Notes under the pieces: model-generated
Seen by the model: the letters and a program-made list of their open reading frames with translations, nothing else
Databases searched by the model: none
What the model was told of the DNA's origin: nothing
Part shown: in pieces, positions 1 through 6,322 of the stretch
Layout: the number at the start of each line of letters is the position of its first letter
How positions within the stretch are numbered: the first letter of the stretch is position 1
Program-made: the position numbers and the translations under genes
Source of the DNA: JBHENW01 sp046261875
GTDB lineage: Bacteria > Acidobacteriota > Thermoanaerobaculia > UBA5066 > Gp7-AA6
DNA length: 15,987 nucleotides
Assembly: GCA_046261875.1 (NCBI GenBank)
Contig: JBHENW010000172.1
Span: forward strand, 1 to 15,987
Direction: 5' to 3'

Positions 1-836
1 GTCAGGATCTTGGGCGCGATGCCTCCGGCGAGGTAGACGCCGCCCGTCGCCCGGTACTGGAGCGCGAGGTTCCCGGCTTCCGACCCGTAGATCGAGACGA
101 ACATGCGGACCGCTTCGGAGCACAGCCGGTCGCGGCCGGCCAGGCCGTACCGGGTGACGACCGCTGCGCGATCCCCCGAAGTCATGGCCCGCGTCACGGC
201 TCTCTTCTGCGACGCGAACCCGTCGGCGGCCAGGAAATCGTAGAGATGCCCGAGGCCCTCCCCGGACAGCAGGCGATCGCGGTCGACGCGCCCGAACCGC
301 TTTCTGAGAAACCGCAGGAGCCGGTCTTCCCGGTCATCGCGCGGCCCGAAGTCCGCGTGCCCCCCCTCCGACGGGAACGGCCAGGCCCGCCCCGCGATCC
401 ATGCCACAGCCGCCTGGCCGAGCCCCGTTCCGGCGCCGATGATGGCGATGGGCCCGCCCGGCTCCGCCTCGCCGGCGGAAAGCACGGCGAGCTGTCGGAG
501 CTGAAGATACGGAAGACCCAGCGCCGCCGCCGCGAAATCGTTGAGGAGTCGGACGCGGGGCAGGCGCAGGCGTCGTTCAAGCCTTTTTTCCTCGAGGACC
601 CAGGGAAGCTTCGTGACTTTCGCGCGGCCCGCGCGGACCGGGCCGGCGACCCCGAACGCAGCGGCCCGAGGCCGCTCGCGCCAGCCGCTCCGGAAGTCTT
701 CGACGATCTGCTCCAGGCCGGCGTATTCGCTGCTGGGGTACTGGCGCTCGCGCAGGATCCGCAGCCGTGATCGCTCGACGGAGACGGCGGCGATGGCGGT
801 CTTGGTACCGCCGATGTCCCCGGCCAGCAGGAGCAC
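1..836 (-). CDS. glk: Glucokinase (Glk family), C-terminus cut by window edge
   Basis: Phosphorylates glucose with ATP to glucose-6-phosphate in the cytoplasm. About 278 residues are visible. They open with the phosphate-binding motif LLAGDIGGTKTAIAA, then LLNDFAAAALGLPYL, whose Asp is the expected catalytic base. Next come IAIIGAGTGLGQA, the sugar-binding PSEGGHADFGPR, SGEGLGHLYDF and, at the edge, GGVYLAGGIAPKIL. This order matches E. coli-type Glk (about 320 aa) rather than the ROK family, so about 40 C-terminal residues lie outside. The start is a GTG at 836; an in-frame TAG at 846-848 leaves no other start, and no strong ribosome binding site precedes it. Two minus-strand terminators lie 85-160 bp upstream, so it probably has its own promoter between them and 836, but I could not identify one. 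Confidence 0.93.
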   Translation of the reverse strand, partial: MLLLAGDIGGTKTAIAAVSVERSRLRILRERQYPSSEYAGLEQIVEDFRSGWRERPRAAAFGVAGPVRAGRAKVTKLPWVLEEKRLERRLRLPRVRLLNDFAAAALGLPYLQLRQLAVLSAGEAEPGGPIAIIGAGTGLGQAAVAWIAGRAWPFPSEGGHADFGPRDDREDRLLRFLRKRFGRVDRDRLLSGEGLGHLYDFLAADGFASQKRAVTRAMTSGDRAAVVTRYGLAGRDRLCSEAVRMFVSIYGSEAGNLALQYRATGGVYLAGGIAPKIL

Positions 837-920
837 GCGCGCAACCTATCAGGGGTCGCGGCGTTCGAGATTTTCCGAAGCGTGGGCCGAAGACGCAGGC
901 ACGAGCAAGCGGCGCCGACG

Positions 921-957
921 GATAAAAATCGCCCGGAATCGGGGTAGAACTCCGGGC
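921..957 (-). terminator. Second of two tandem rho-independent terminators
   Basis: On the minus strand a perfect 7-bp stem GCCCGGA/TCCGGGC (957-951 with 937-931) and a 13-nt loop are followed by GATTTTTATC. It begins directly after the T tract of the first terminator. It lies upstream of glk and would stop read-through from the cardiolipin synthase side or end a small RNA. Confidence 0.6.
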
Positions 958-998
958 AAAAAAAAAGCCCCGGGTCGGGGTGGGTCCGCCCGGGGGGC
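958..998 (-). terminator. Strong rho-independent terminator, T9 tract
   Basis: Minus strand: a perfect 7-bp G+C stem CCCCGGG/CCCGGGG (995-989 with 974-968), a 14-nt loop, one C, then nine T (966-958). The outer G998 and C967 could add a pair across a two-C bulge. It sits about 210 bp after the stop of the 1206-2516 gene and 120 bp before glk, so it may end a separate short transcript. Confidence 0.85.
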
Positions 999-1075
999 GA
1001 AAGGAGGAGGTGAGGCTTTGAGTCCTCGCCGGTCTCAGATAGCAAGGGCTCGGCCATCCCGGCTCATCCATTTAA
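958..1075 (-). ncRNA. Candidate small RNA with anti-Shine-Dalgarno stretch
   Basis: This is an inference from structure, with no family match. The minus strand before the T9 terminator has no convincing coding frame. It carries CTCACCTCCTCCTTTC (1014-999), which is the 3' end of 16S rRNA (TCACCTCCTTTC) with three extra bases. A possible GCCGG...CCGGC stem (about 1064-1028) and a GAGG/CCTC stem (about 1026-1011) lie just upstream, followed by the terminator hairpin. The 5' end is unknown; AACTTAAAT near 1078-1070 could be a -10 region but has no good -35. Alternatives are a 3' UTR of the cardiolipin synthase mRNA, or a leader peptide attenuator: a short frame from 1057 contains three consecutive Leu codons. 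Confidence 0.4.
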
Positions 1076-1205
1076 GTTCTTTGTTTGGAGCCCGAACGAT
1101 GACGGAAACGAGCGAGCGGTTGACGAATTGTGTCAGTTTCCTGCGCAGTTTGTTACGAGGTTTGTTGAATTTGTCATCAGGGCGCGTCCTGACGGACACA
1201 GCGCG

Positions 1206-2516
1206 CTAGAGCTGAGAACGGAACGGGACCACGGCCCACTCGAATGCCCGCTCGAAGAAACCCCGCTCGAGCCATTTCTCGTACGTGTAGGGACGGGATC
1301 GGGCCAGATCGCGGTTGAACGATGCCTCCAGGGCGTCCGCGAACTCCGCGTCGTACACGGTCAAGTTCAGCTCGTCGTTCAACCGGAAGGAGCGGTTGTC
1401 GAAGTTGGTCGAGCCGATCGTCGAGAAGATTCCATCCACGACCATGCTCTTGGGGTGGAACATCGCGGGCTCGTACTCGAAGATCTTGACGCCCCCCCGC
1501 AGGAGCTCTCCAAAGCGCGCGCGCCCCGCCGCCTTCGTTGCCGGAACGTCGTTGATCTTTCCCGGCACGATGATCCGCACGTCCACCCCCCGCCGCGCGG
1601 CGTCCACGAGCAGCGCGATGGTCTCGCCGTCCGGCAGGAAATAGGAGTTTGAGATGGAGAGCCGCTCGCTCGCCGCCGCGATGGAGACGGCATAGAGTAG
1701 CTTGGTGGCGGAGCTCGTCGAGCGCGCTGAGGAGTCGATGACCTGGGAGCGGGCGCTGCCGACGCGCTCCAGGCGCGGGAAGTGATCGGCGCCGAGGAGC
1801 AGCTCCCCGCGGACCTCTGCCCAGTTCTCCTGGAAAGCGGCCTGCAGCTCCGCGACGACGGGGCCCTCGACGCGCACGTGCGTCTCTCGCCAGTGGTCCG
1901 GCGCGTCCGCGTTGCCGAGCCAGACATCGGCGATGCCGGCGCCGCCGGTGAACCCGATCTTCCCGTCCACGACGAGGATCCGCCGGTGGGTCCGGTTGTT
2001 GATCGCGTCGAGCATCCAGGGGCGCAGCGGATGGTACAGCTCGACCGTGCAGCCGGCTTCGCGCATGGCGCGGACGTCGTCTTCGTCGAGCTTGGAGGAG
2101 GATCCGACGCCGTCGAGCAGGACACGCACCTGCACCCCGGCCCGCGCGCGCTCGGAGAGCGCCTCGCGGAACCGGGTCGCCACTTCGCCGGACCAGAAGA
2201 TGTAAGTCTCCAGGTTGATCGTCCGTTGAGCCGCCGCGATCGCCGAGAGCATCGCTGGGAAGATCTCGATGCCGTTCTCCAGGATCTCGAGCCGGTTGCC
2301 TGCGAGCGGGATGGGGTTGGCCAGCGCGTGCGCCGACGGCAGGAAGGCGTCGTCCCGCACCCCAAAGGCGTGCGGGAGAACGTAGCGGACCTCCTCGGGT
2401 CTCGAGAGCAGAGACAACGCGACCGACAGGGCGAAAGCAACCGCCAGCGCGACGAGATATGTCTCGATGGGGATCCGATAGTTGCGGGGGCGCCGCGGCC
2501 CCTTCTTCCGTCGCAT
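1206..2516 (-). CDS. Cardiolipin synthase-like phospholipase D, membrane-anchored
   Basis: A two-domain phospholipase D superfamily protein of 436 aa, expected to join two phosphatidylglycerols, or a related donor, into cardiolipin at the inner membrane. A basic N-terminus and one hydrophobic segment (about residues 19-38) anchor it. The first HKD motif is THRRILVVDGKIG (H177, D184), with Arg179 where the family has Lys. The second, MFHPKSMVVDG (H354, K356, D361), is intact and is followed by STIGSTNFDNRSF, the usual G-S-x-N-F signature. The ATG at 2516 has no clear ribosome binding site. The gene is divergent from a paralogue starting at 2596 with a palindrome between them. It resembles ClsA/ClsB-type synthases; the exact substrate is unknown. 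Confidence 0.85.
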   Translation of the reverse strand: MRRKKGPRRPRNYRIPIETYLVALAVAFALSVALSLLSRPEEVRYVLPHAFGVRDDAFLPSAHALANPIPLAGNRLEILENGIEIFPAMLSAIAAAQRTINLETYIFWSGEVATRFREALSERARAGVQVRVLLDGVGSSSKLDEDDVRAMREAGCTVELYHPLRPWMLDAINNRTHRRILVVDGKIGFTGGAGIADVWLGNADAPDHWRETHVRVEGPVVAELQAAFQENWAEVRGELLLGADHFPRLERVGSARSQVIDSSARSTSSATKLLYAVSIAAASERLSISNSYFLPDGETIALLVDAARRGVDVRIIVPGKINDVPATKAAGRARFGELLRGGVKIFEYEPAMFHPKSMVVDGIFSTIGSTNFDNRSFRLNDELNLTVYDAEFADALEASFNRDLARSRPYTYEKWLERGFFERAFEWAVVPFRSQL

Positions 2517-2520
2517 GGGG

Positions 2521-2540
2521 CGCTGAATTATGAATCAGCG
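2521..2540. promoter_or_regulatory. 20-bp imperfect palindrome between divergent genes
   Basis: Arms CGCTGA (2521-2526) and TCAGCG (2535-2540) are perfect complements around an 8-nt centre that is itself partly symmetrical. It lies 4 bp upstream of the ATG at 2516 and 55 bp before the start at 2596. It could be an operator for both phospholipase D genes or a 5' UTR hairpin. Confidence 0.4.
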
Positions 2541-2595
2541 TCCGGCGGTCTGCCGGGAACGGAGGACGCCGGGCTCGTGTTCAAATGATTCACCG

Positions 2596-3873
2596 ATGAT
2601 CGCTCCGCAACGAAGCACGCCCCGCCGCCGCTCCGCCTCGCTGCTCCTCGTGGCGCTGCTCACCACGGGGTGTACGTCGCTGCTGTCCGAGAAACGCACC
2701 ACCTACCGCTACGAGCCGGATTACGGGGTGGACAGCCCGGAGTTTCGGCGCTCGCTCGAAGCGCTCGGGACGGAGATGGTCGCGCACAACCGCGTCAAGC
2801 TCCTGCAGAACGGGGACGCTTTTTTCCCGGCCATGCTGCAGGCCATCCGTTCCGCGCGGCGCAGCATCAACATGGAGATGTACATCTTCGACGACGGCCG
2901 GATCGGCACGGAGTTCGCCGAGGCGATGGCCGAGCGGGCGCGGGCGGGAGTCCAGGTGCGCCTCCTCGTGGACGGCTGGGGCTCGGACCTGGGCGTGCTC
3001 GACGAGCTGCTGCGGAAAGCAGGAGCGAAAGTCCGCGTGTACAGGCCGCTGCGGATCTACTCCATCTACAAGATCGGCAGCCGCACGCACCGCAAGATCC
3101 TGACCGTGGACGGCCAGATCGGCTTCTGCGGAGGCCTTGGCATCGACGACCGCTGGCTCGGCAACGCGCGCAATCCGAGAGAGTGGCGGGAGACCATGAT
3201 CCAGGTCCAAGGCCCCGTCGTCGCCCAGCTCCAGGCGATTTTCATGGAGGACTGGGTTCACACCACCGGCGAGGTCATTCACGGCGACGAACAGTTTCCT
3301 CCGACGCCGCAGACGTCGGGCGGGGCGCTCGCGCAGGCCGTTCCGAGCTCCAAGGCCGACGCGAGCTCCCGGGCCAAGCTGATGCTCTACATGGCGATCC
3401 AGGCGGCTCGCAGCCGGATCTGGATCGAGAACGCTTACTTCGTCCCGGACCGACAGATCCGCCGCGGTCTGCTCCAGGCGGTGCGCCGCGGAGTGGACGT
3501 CAAGGTCGTCGTCCCGGGACAGCACATCGACATCCCGATCGTCCGCATGGCATCGCGCTTCTTTTATGGCGAGCTGCTCGACGGAGGCGTACAGATCTAC
3601 GAGTACCGGCCGACGATGATGCACAACAAGGTCATGGTCGTGGACGGGATCTGGGCGACGATCGGCTCGATCAACTTCGTCAACCGCTCCATGCGCAAGA
3701 ACGCCGAGGCCAACGTCGCCGTCTACGATCGCGGGTTTGCCTCCCAGGTGGAAGAGATGATCCGCGCGGATATCGCTGTCAGCGAGCGGTTCACGCGGGA
3801 GCAATGGGAGAAACGCGGCGCGCTCGCGCGCCTGAGCGAAGCTTTCTTCTGGATCTTCTCGGAGAACTATTAG
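2596..3873 (+). CDS. Cardiolipin synthase-like phospholipase D, putative lipoprotein
   Basis: A second two-domain phospholipase D protein of 425 aa, a clear paralogue of the divergent neighbour. Both HKD motifs are complete: THRKILTVDGQIG (H165, K167, D172) and MMHNKVMVVDG (H343, K345, D350), the latter followed by TIGSINFVNRSM. The N-terminus MIAPQRSTPRRRS followed by a hydrophobic run and LLTTGC-TS looks like a lipoprotein signal with Cys26 as the lipidated residue, although Thr at -3 is unusual. I chose the ATG at 2596 because it directly precedes this signal; an in-frame ATG at 2530 would add 22 residues and cover the palindrome. Neither has a strong ribosome binding site. The product would sit on the outer face of the inner membrane or on the outer membrane. 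The stop overlaps the 3' end of the convergent small gene. Confidence 0.85.
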   Translation: MIAPQRSTPRRRSASLLLVALLTTGCTSLLSEKRTTYRYEPDYGVDSPEFRRSLEALGTEMVAHNRVKLLQNGDAFFPAMLQAIRSARRSINMEMYIFDDGRIGTEFAEAMAERARAGVQVRLLVDGWGSDLGVLDELLRKAGAKVRVYRPLRIYSIYKIGSRTHRKILTVDGQIGFCGGLGIDDRWLGNARNPREWRETMIQVQGPVVAQLQAIFMEDWVHTTGEVIHGDEQFPPTPQTSGGALAQAVPSSKADASSRAKLMLYMAIQAARSRIWIENAYFVPDRQIRRGLLQAVRRGVDVKVVVPGQHIDIPIVRMASRFFYGELLDGGVQIYEYRPTMMHNKVMVVDGIWATIGSINFVNRSMRKNAEANVAVYDRGFASQVEEMIRADIAVSERFTREQWEKRGALARLSEAFFWIFSENY

Positions 3874-4187
3874 CGGGCGAAGGACGGTCCGCGGCTGCGC
3901 GAGAGGCGCAGGCGCGATCGGTCGCGCGGGGAAGCGGGACGCGTCGCCAGCTCCAGAGCGAGACCGACTCGCTCCTGGAGCGTCTCCACCTCTTCGGGCC
4001 GGCAGAACCAGGCGACCCGATCGCCGTGGCCCTCCTCGACCGGGACGAGCCGCCGTAGACGCTCCTCCTCCCTCGCCGTCAGCGAGCGGGTGAGACGGGC
4101 GACGCACCGGACGACCCCCTGGCGGCCATGCCCCCAGGAGCTCTCGACCTTCATGGCGGCAATTCGCGGAAACATCACGACGACCAT
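3870..4187 (-). CDS. Small hypothetical protein, about 105 aa
   Basis: I do not recognise a family. The frame is open from a GTG at 4217; ATGs at 4187, 4175 and 4154 are alternatives, and 4187 has AGGG four bases upstream. The middle reads as real protein: charged, helix-forming LTAREEERLRRLVPVEEG, then DRVAWFCRPEEVETLQERV. The C-terminus is an Arg/Ser-rich tail that may be disordered. It converges on the upstream phospholipase D gene with a 4-bp overlap of the 3' ends. The opposite frames here are less protein-like, and without this gene the 3874-4276 stretch would be empty. No signal peptide or membrane segment beyond a short hydrophobic MVVVM start. Confidence 0.45.
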   Translation of the reverse strand: MVVVMFPRIAAMKVESSWGHGRQGVVRCVARLTRSLTAREEERLRRLVPVEEGHGDRVAWFCRPEEVETLQERVGLALELATRPASPRDRSRLRLSRSRGPSFAR

Positions 4188-4208
4188 CCACCCTGGATAG
4201 AGCAAGAG

Positions 4209-4241
4209 GCGGGCCACGGGAGAGGTGGAGGGTGGCCCCGC
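4209..4241. repeat. Inverted repeat with purine-rich loop
   Basis: GCGGGCCAC (4209-4217) pairs with GTGGCCCCGC (4232-4241) with one bulged base. The 14-nt loop on the plus strand is GGGAGAGGTGGAGG. It lies upstream of the exonuclease and of the divergent small gene. If the exonuclease started at the GTG at 4232, this hairpin would hold both ribosome binding site and start codon. There is no T tract, so it is unlikely to be a terminator. Confidence 0.4.
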
Positions 4242-4276
4242 GACCCGCCACCTTCAACCTGGGATCTAATCCGCTC

Positions 4277-5077
4277 ATGCTCGACCGGCTCCTTCCTCTG
4301 GAGCGGCCCCTGGTGGTTCTCGATACGGAAGCGACCGGCACGAACCCGCGGGCCGATCGCATCGTGGAGATCGGGTGCGTCAAGCTCCACCCGGACGGCC
4401 GCCAGGAGACGTGGGTGCGGCGGCTCGATCCGGGCATGGCCATGCCCCGGGGCGCGACCGCAATCCACGGCATCCGCGACGAGGACGTCCGCGGCTGTCC
4501 GTCGTTTCGCGACGTCGCCGAAGAGCTGCGCCAGTTCCTCGAAGGCTGCGATCTGGCGGGCTATCACCTCTCGGCCTTCGACCTGCCCGCCCTGCGGCTG
4601 GAGTTCCTGCGCGCGTCGATACCGTTCGAGATCGCCAGCCGCCGCCTGCTCGACGCACAGCGGATCTTCTTCTCGCGGGAGCCGCGCCACCTGTCCGCGG
4701 CGGCGCGCTTCTACTGCGGCGCGGCTCACGACGGCGCTCACGGGGCGCTTGCCGACGCGGAGATGACGCTTCGCGTCCTCGCGGCGCAGCTCGAACGGTA
4801 TGAGGAGCTGCCGCGCTCGGTGGAAGATTTACACGGCCTGTTCTGCGCCGGGATGGACCAGGACCTCGACCCGGAAGGGCGGTTCCGCCTGGTCAAGGGA
4901 GAGCCGACCGTCAACTTCGGTCGGAACCGGGGACGCACGCTGCGCGACCTGAGCCGGCAGGAGCCCGGTTTCATCAAGTGGATCCTCAAGGGCGACTTCT
5001 CGGAGCCCGTCAAGGACATCGCGAGAAGGTTCCTGCCTCCCGAGGAGAAAGGCTCCCAGCCCCCGGCGAAACCCTGA
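4277..5077 (+). CDS. DEDDh 3'-5' exonuclease with ExoX-like C-terminal domain
   Basis: A cytoplasmic metal-dependent 3'-5' exonuclease of the DnaQ/RNase T fold, 266 aa. The four acidic residues and the His are visible: VVLDTEATGT (D16, E18), YHLSAFDLPAL (D102) and HGALADAEMTL (H155, D160). The Exo II motif has Ser-Ala-Phe-Asp after YHL rather than the common N-A-x-F-D. After the nuclease, residues of about 210-245 (VNFGRNRGRTLRDLS, then PGFIKWILKGDFS) match the short basic module found at the C-terminus of exodeoxyribonuclease X-like proteins. The ATG at 4277 begins just before the first motif; a GTG at 4232 would add 15 residues and has AGAGG six bases upstream, so the start is not settled. 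Role: DNA repair or proofreading-type trimming; the substrate cannot be read from sequence. Confidence 0.85.
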   Translation: MLDRLLPLERPLVVLDTEATGTNPRADRIVEIGCVKLHPDGRQETWVRRLDPGMAMPRGATAIHGIRDEDVRGCPSFRDVAEELRQFLEGCDLAGYHLSAFDLPALRLEFLRASIPFEIASRRLLDAQRIFFSREPRHLSAAARFYCGAAHDGAHGALADAEMTLRVLAAQLERYEELPRSVEDLHGLFCAGMDQDLDPEGRFRLVKGEPTVNFGRNRGRTLRDLSRQEPGFIKWILKGDFSEPVKDIARRFLPPEEKGSQPPAKP

Positions 5078-5089
5078 GAGCTGGGAGCC
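5041..5089 (-). terminator. Terminator hairpin between convergent genes
   Basis: A perfect 10-bp stem GGCTCCCAGC/GCTGGGAGCC (5051-5060 with 5080-5089) with a 19-nt loop. On the minus strand it is followed by TTTCTCC, so it best serves the CpeT-like gene ending at 5102. It overlaps the last codons of the exonuclease, whose stop codon lies in the loop; there is no T tract on the plus strand. Confidence 0.6.
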
Positions 5090-5101
5090 GTAAGCGGAGA
5101 G

Positions 5102-5656
5102 TTACCCCTTCGAGATCCTCTTGAACCTCAGGGTCTCGCCGGACTTTTCGTGCTGCAACCGGATGGAGCCCGGCTCCATGTCGAGGATCCACTTCCCGAC
5201 CGAACCGCGGATCGCCCGGACGCAGGAGCTTCCTACCGTCTCTCCGGTGAACCCATCGCCCTCGGGCTTGAGGTGGAAGCCGCAAGCCGCGTTGGCCTCC
5301 TCGGAAGTGAACCGGGCGGCGTTGGGTGACAGGGCCGTCACCGTCGGATCGAAGTGGGGGATGTAGCCGAAGTACACGGAGCGCCCCTGCGACTCCAGCC
5401 GGATGAGCCCCTGCTGGCGGACGTTGGTTTCCCCGAACTTGCCGGAGACGGAGAGGAAAAGGTCATAGGGATGGCTCGGGTCCGTCGTCACCGAACGGAT
5501 GTCCAGCCGCAGTTCGTTGCCCGGAGTGGAGCCCTGCCACGTCCCCGACAGGATGTTGACGAGGTCCAGGACCTGGTTCTGGGTTGCGGCGGCCGCCGGG
5601 AGCGCGAGCGCCAGGAAAGCAGCCGCCATGATGCTGAGCGTGTTGCGAACGTTCAT
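5102..5656 (-). CDS. Secreted protein, possibly CpeT/CpcT-like
   Basis: A 184-aa exported protein. The ATG at 5656 has GGAGG five to six bases upstream and starts a clean signal peptide (MNVRNTLSIMAAAFLALALPAAAA). The mature part runs from LVNILSGTWQGS through a beta-rich middle to ACGFHLKPEGDGFTGETVGSSCVRA and a final ETLRFKRIS. The LSGTW opening, two cysteines flanking an F-x-G-x-T stretch and the closing beta strand resemble CpeT/CpcT-family proteins, known in cyanobacteria as phycobiliprotein lyases but widespread elsewhere with unknown role. I make this match from motif order only. The frame extends upstream to 5746 but without signal-like sequence. About 160 bp of apparent non-coding sequence separates it from the upstream lipoprotein gene. 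Confidence 0.7.
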   Translation of the reverse strand: MNVRNTLSIMAAAFLALALPAAAATQNQVLDLVNILSGTWQGSTPGNELRLDIRSVTTDPSHPYDLFLSVSGKFGETNVRQQGLIRLESQGRSVYFGYIPHFDPTVTALSPNAARFTSEEANAACGFHLKPEGDGFTGETVGSSCVRAIRGSVGKWILDMEPGSIRLQHEKSGETLRFKRISKG

Positions 5657-5815
5657 CGAAACCTCCGCCGCGGGAACTTGCGATTTCCGTTCCACCGGTG
5701 CGCCGGCGGCCCGTCGGAAGTCGCTCTGCAAACTACTGGTCCGCAAGTGTTTGTGACGTCCCGGATGAGCCGCGTGGCGGCGGGCCGATACCGCCGTCCT
5801 CGCTGGATGACGATG

Positions 5816-6322
5816 CTAGCCGCCCAGGGACAGCGTGCGCAGCCCGGCGAGCGTGCGGCGGAGAGACTGATCGAAGGCCTGTTTGAGGGCTTCCAGCTCG
5901 TTGTTGGACCCCCGATAGTTCGGCCGGGAGACTTCGCCCTCGGCGGTGAAGTTCGTGAGGCTCTCGCCGCGCGGCCCCTCGGCGGCGACCGACCACTCCA
6001 CCGCCGCATCCCAGATGTTCCCCTGGAGGGCGGACGTGAAGCGGTGCACCTCGATGCGGATGAGGGGAGAGGAGGCGTCGCTTTCTTCCCAGCGGCATCC
6101 CGGGAATGAACGGGTGATCGACTCGCGGATCACGTCGGTCACCCGCTCCGAATCGGTCCGGTCGGCGCGTTGATCCACGACCTCGAGCCGCCAGCTCACC
6201 CGTCCGGCCGGGCACGCCACGTCCGGCTCCGGGTAGGAGAGCGGGGAGAGAACGGCCGAGGCGCACGCGCTCGCGGCGACCGCGCCTGAGAGAAGCAGGA
6301 ACCGGGCGGTCATCCGGATCAT
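5816..6322 (-). CDS. Putative lipoprotein of unknown function
   Basis: A 168-aa protein with a short signal MIRMTARFLLLSGAVAASAC and a lipobox-like ASAC, so probably lipid-anchored. The mature region starts with proline-rich linker sequence, then alternates strands and helices (WRLEVVDQRADRTDSERV, IRIEVHRFTSALQGN, WSVAAEGPRGESLTNFTAEG, ELEALKQAFDQSLRRTL). The layout, a small alpha/beta lipoprotein with a C-terminal helix, recalls YajG- or transport-auxiliary-type lipoproteins, but I cannot assign it. Its ATG overlaps the TGA of the WYL regulator gene (ATGA), which indicates co-transcription and coupled translation; a second ATG nine bases downstream is an alternative start. Confidence 0.7.
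   Translation of the reverse strand: MIRMTARFLLLSGAVAASACASAVLSPLSYPEPDVACPAGRVSWRLEVVDQRADRTDSERVTDVIRESITRSFPGCRWEESDASSPLIRIEVHRFTSALQGNIWDAAVEWSVAAEGPRGESLTNFTAEGEVSRPNYRGSNNELEALKQAFDQSLRRTLAGLRTLSLGG

Noticed and set aside
958..1057. Leucine leader-peptide attenuator before the T9 terminator
   Set aside because: A short frame has CTC CTC CTT before the hairpin, but the downstream gene is glucokinase, not leucine synthesis, and the frame runs through the terminator without a stop. Kept only as an alternative to the small RNA.
577..1071. 164- and 287-codon minus-strand frames starting near 1071 and 1057
   Set aside because: They run through both terminators and overlap glucokinase in the wrong frame.
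1119..1145. Plus-strand promoter at TTGACG
   Set aside because: No -10-like hexamer at 16-18 bp spacing and no plus-strand gene downstream.
2590..4473. Very long open frame (627 codons) on the minus strand
   Set aside because: It is antisense to the plus-strand phospholipase D gene, which has complete catalytic motifs. The antisense product is Arg/Asp/His-rich as expected from high-GC shadow frames.
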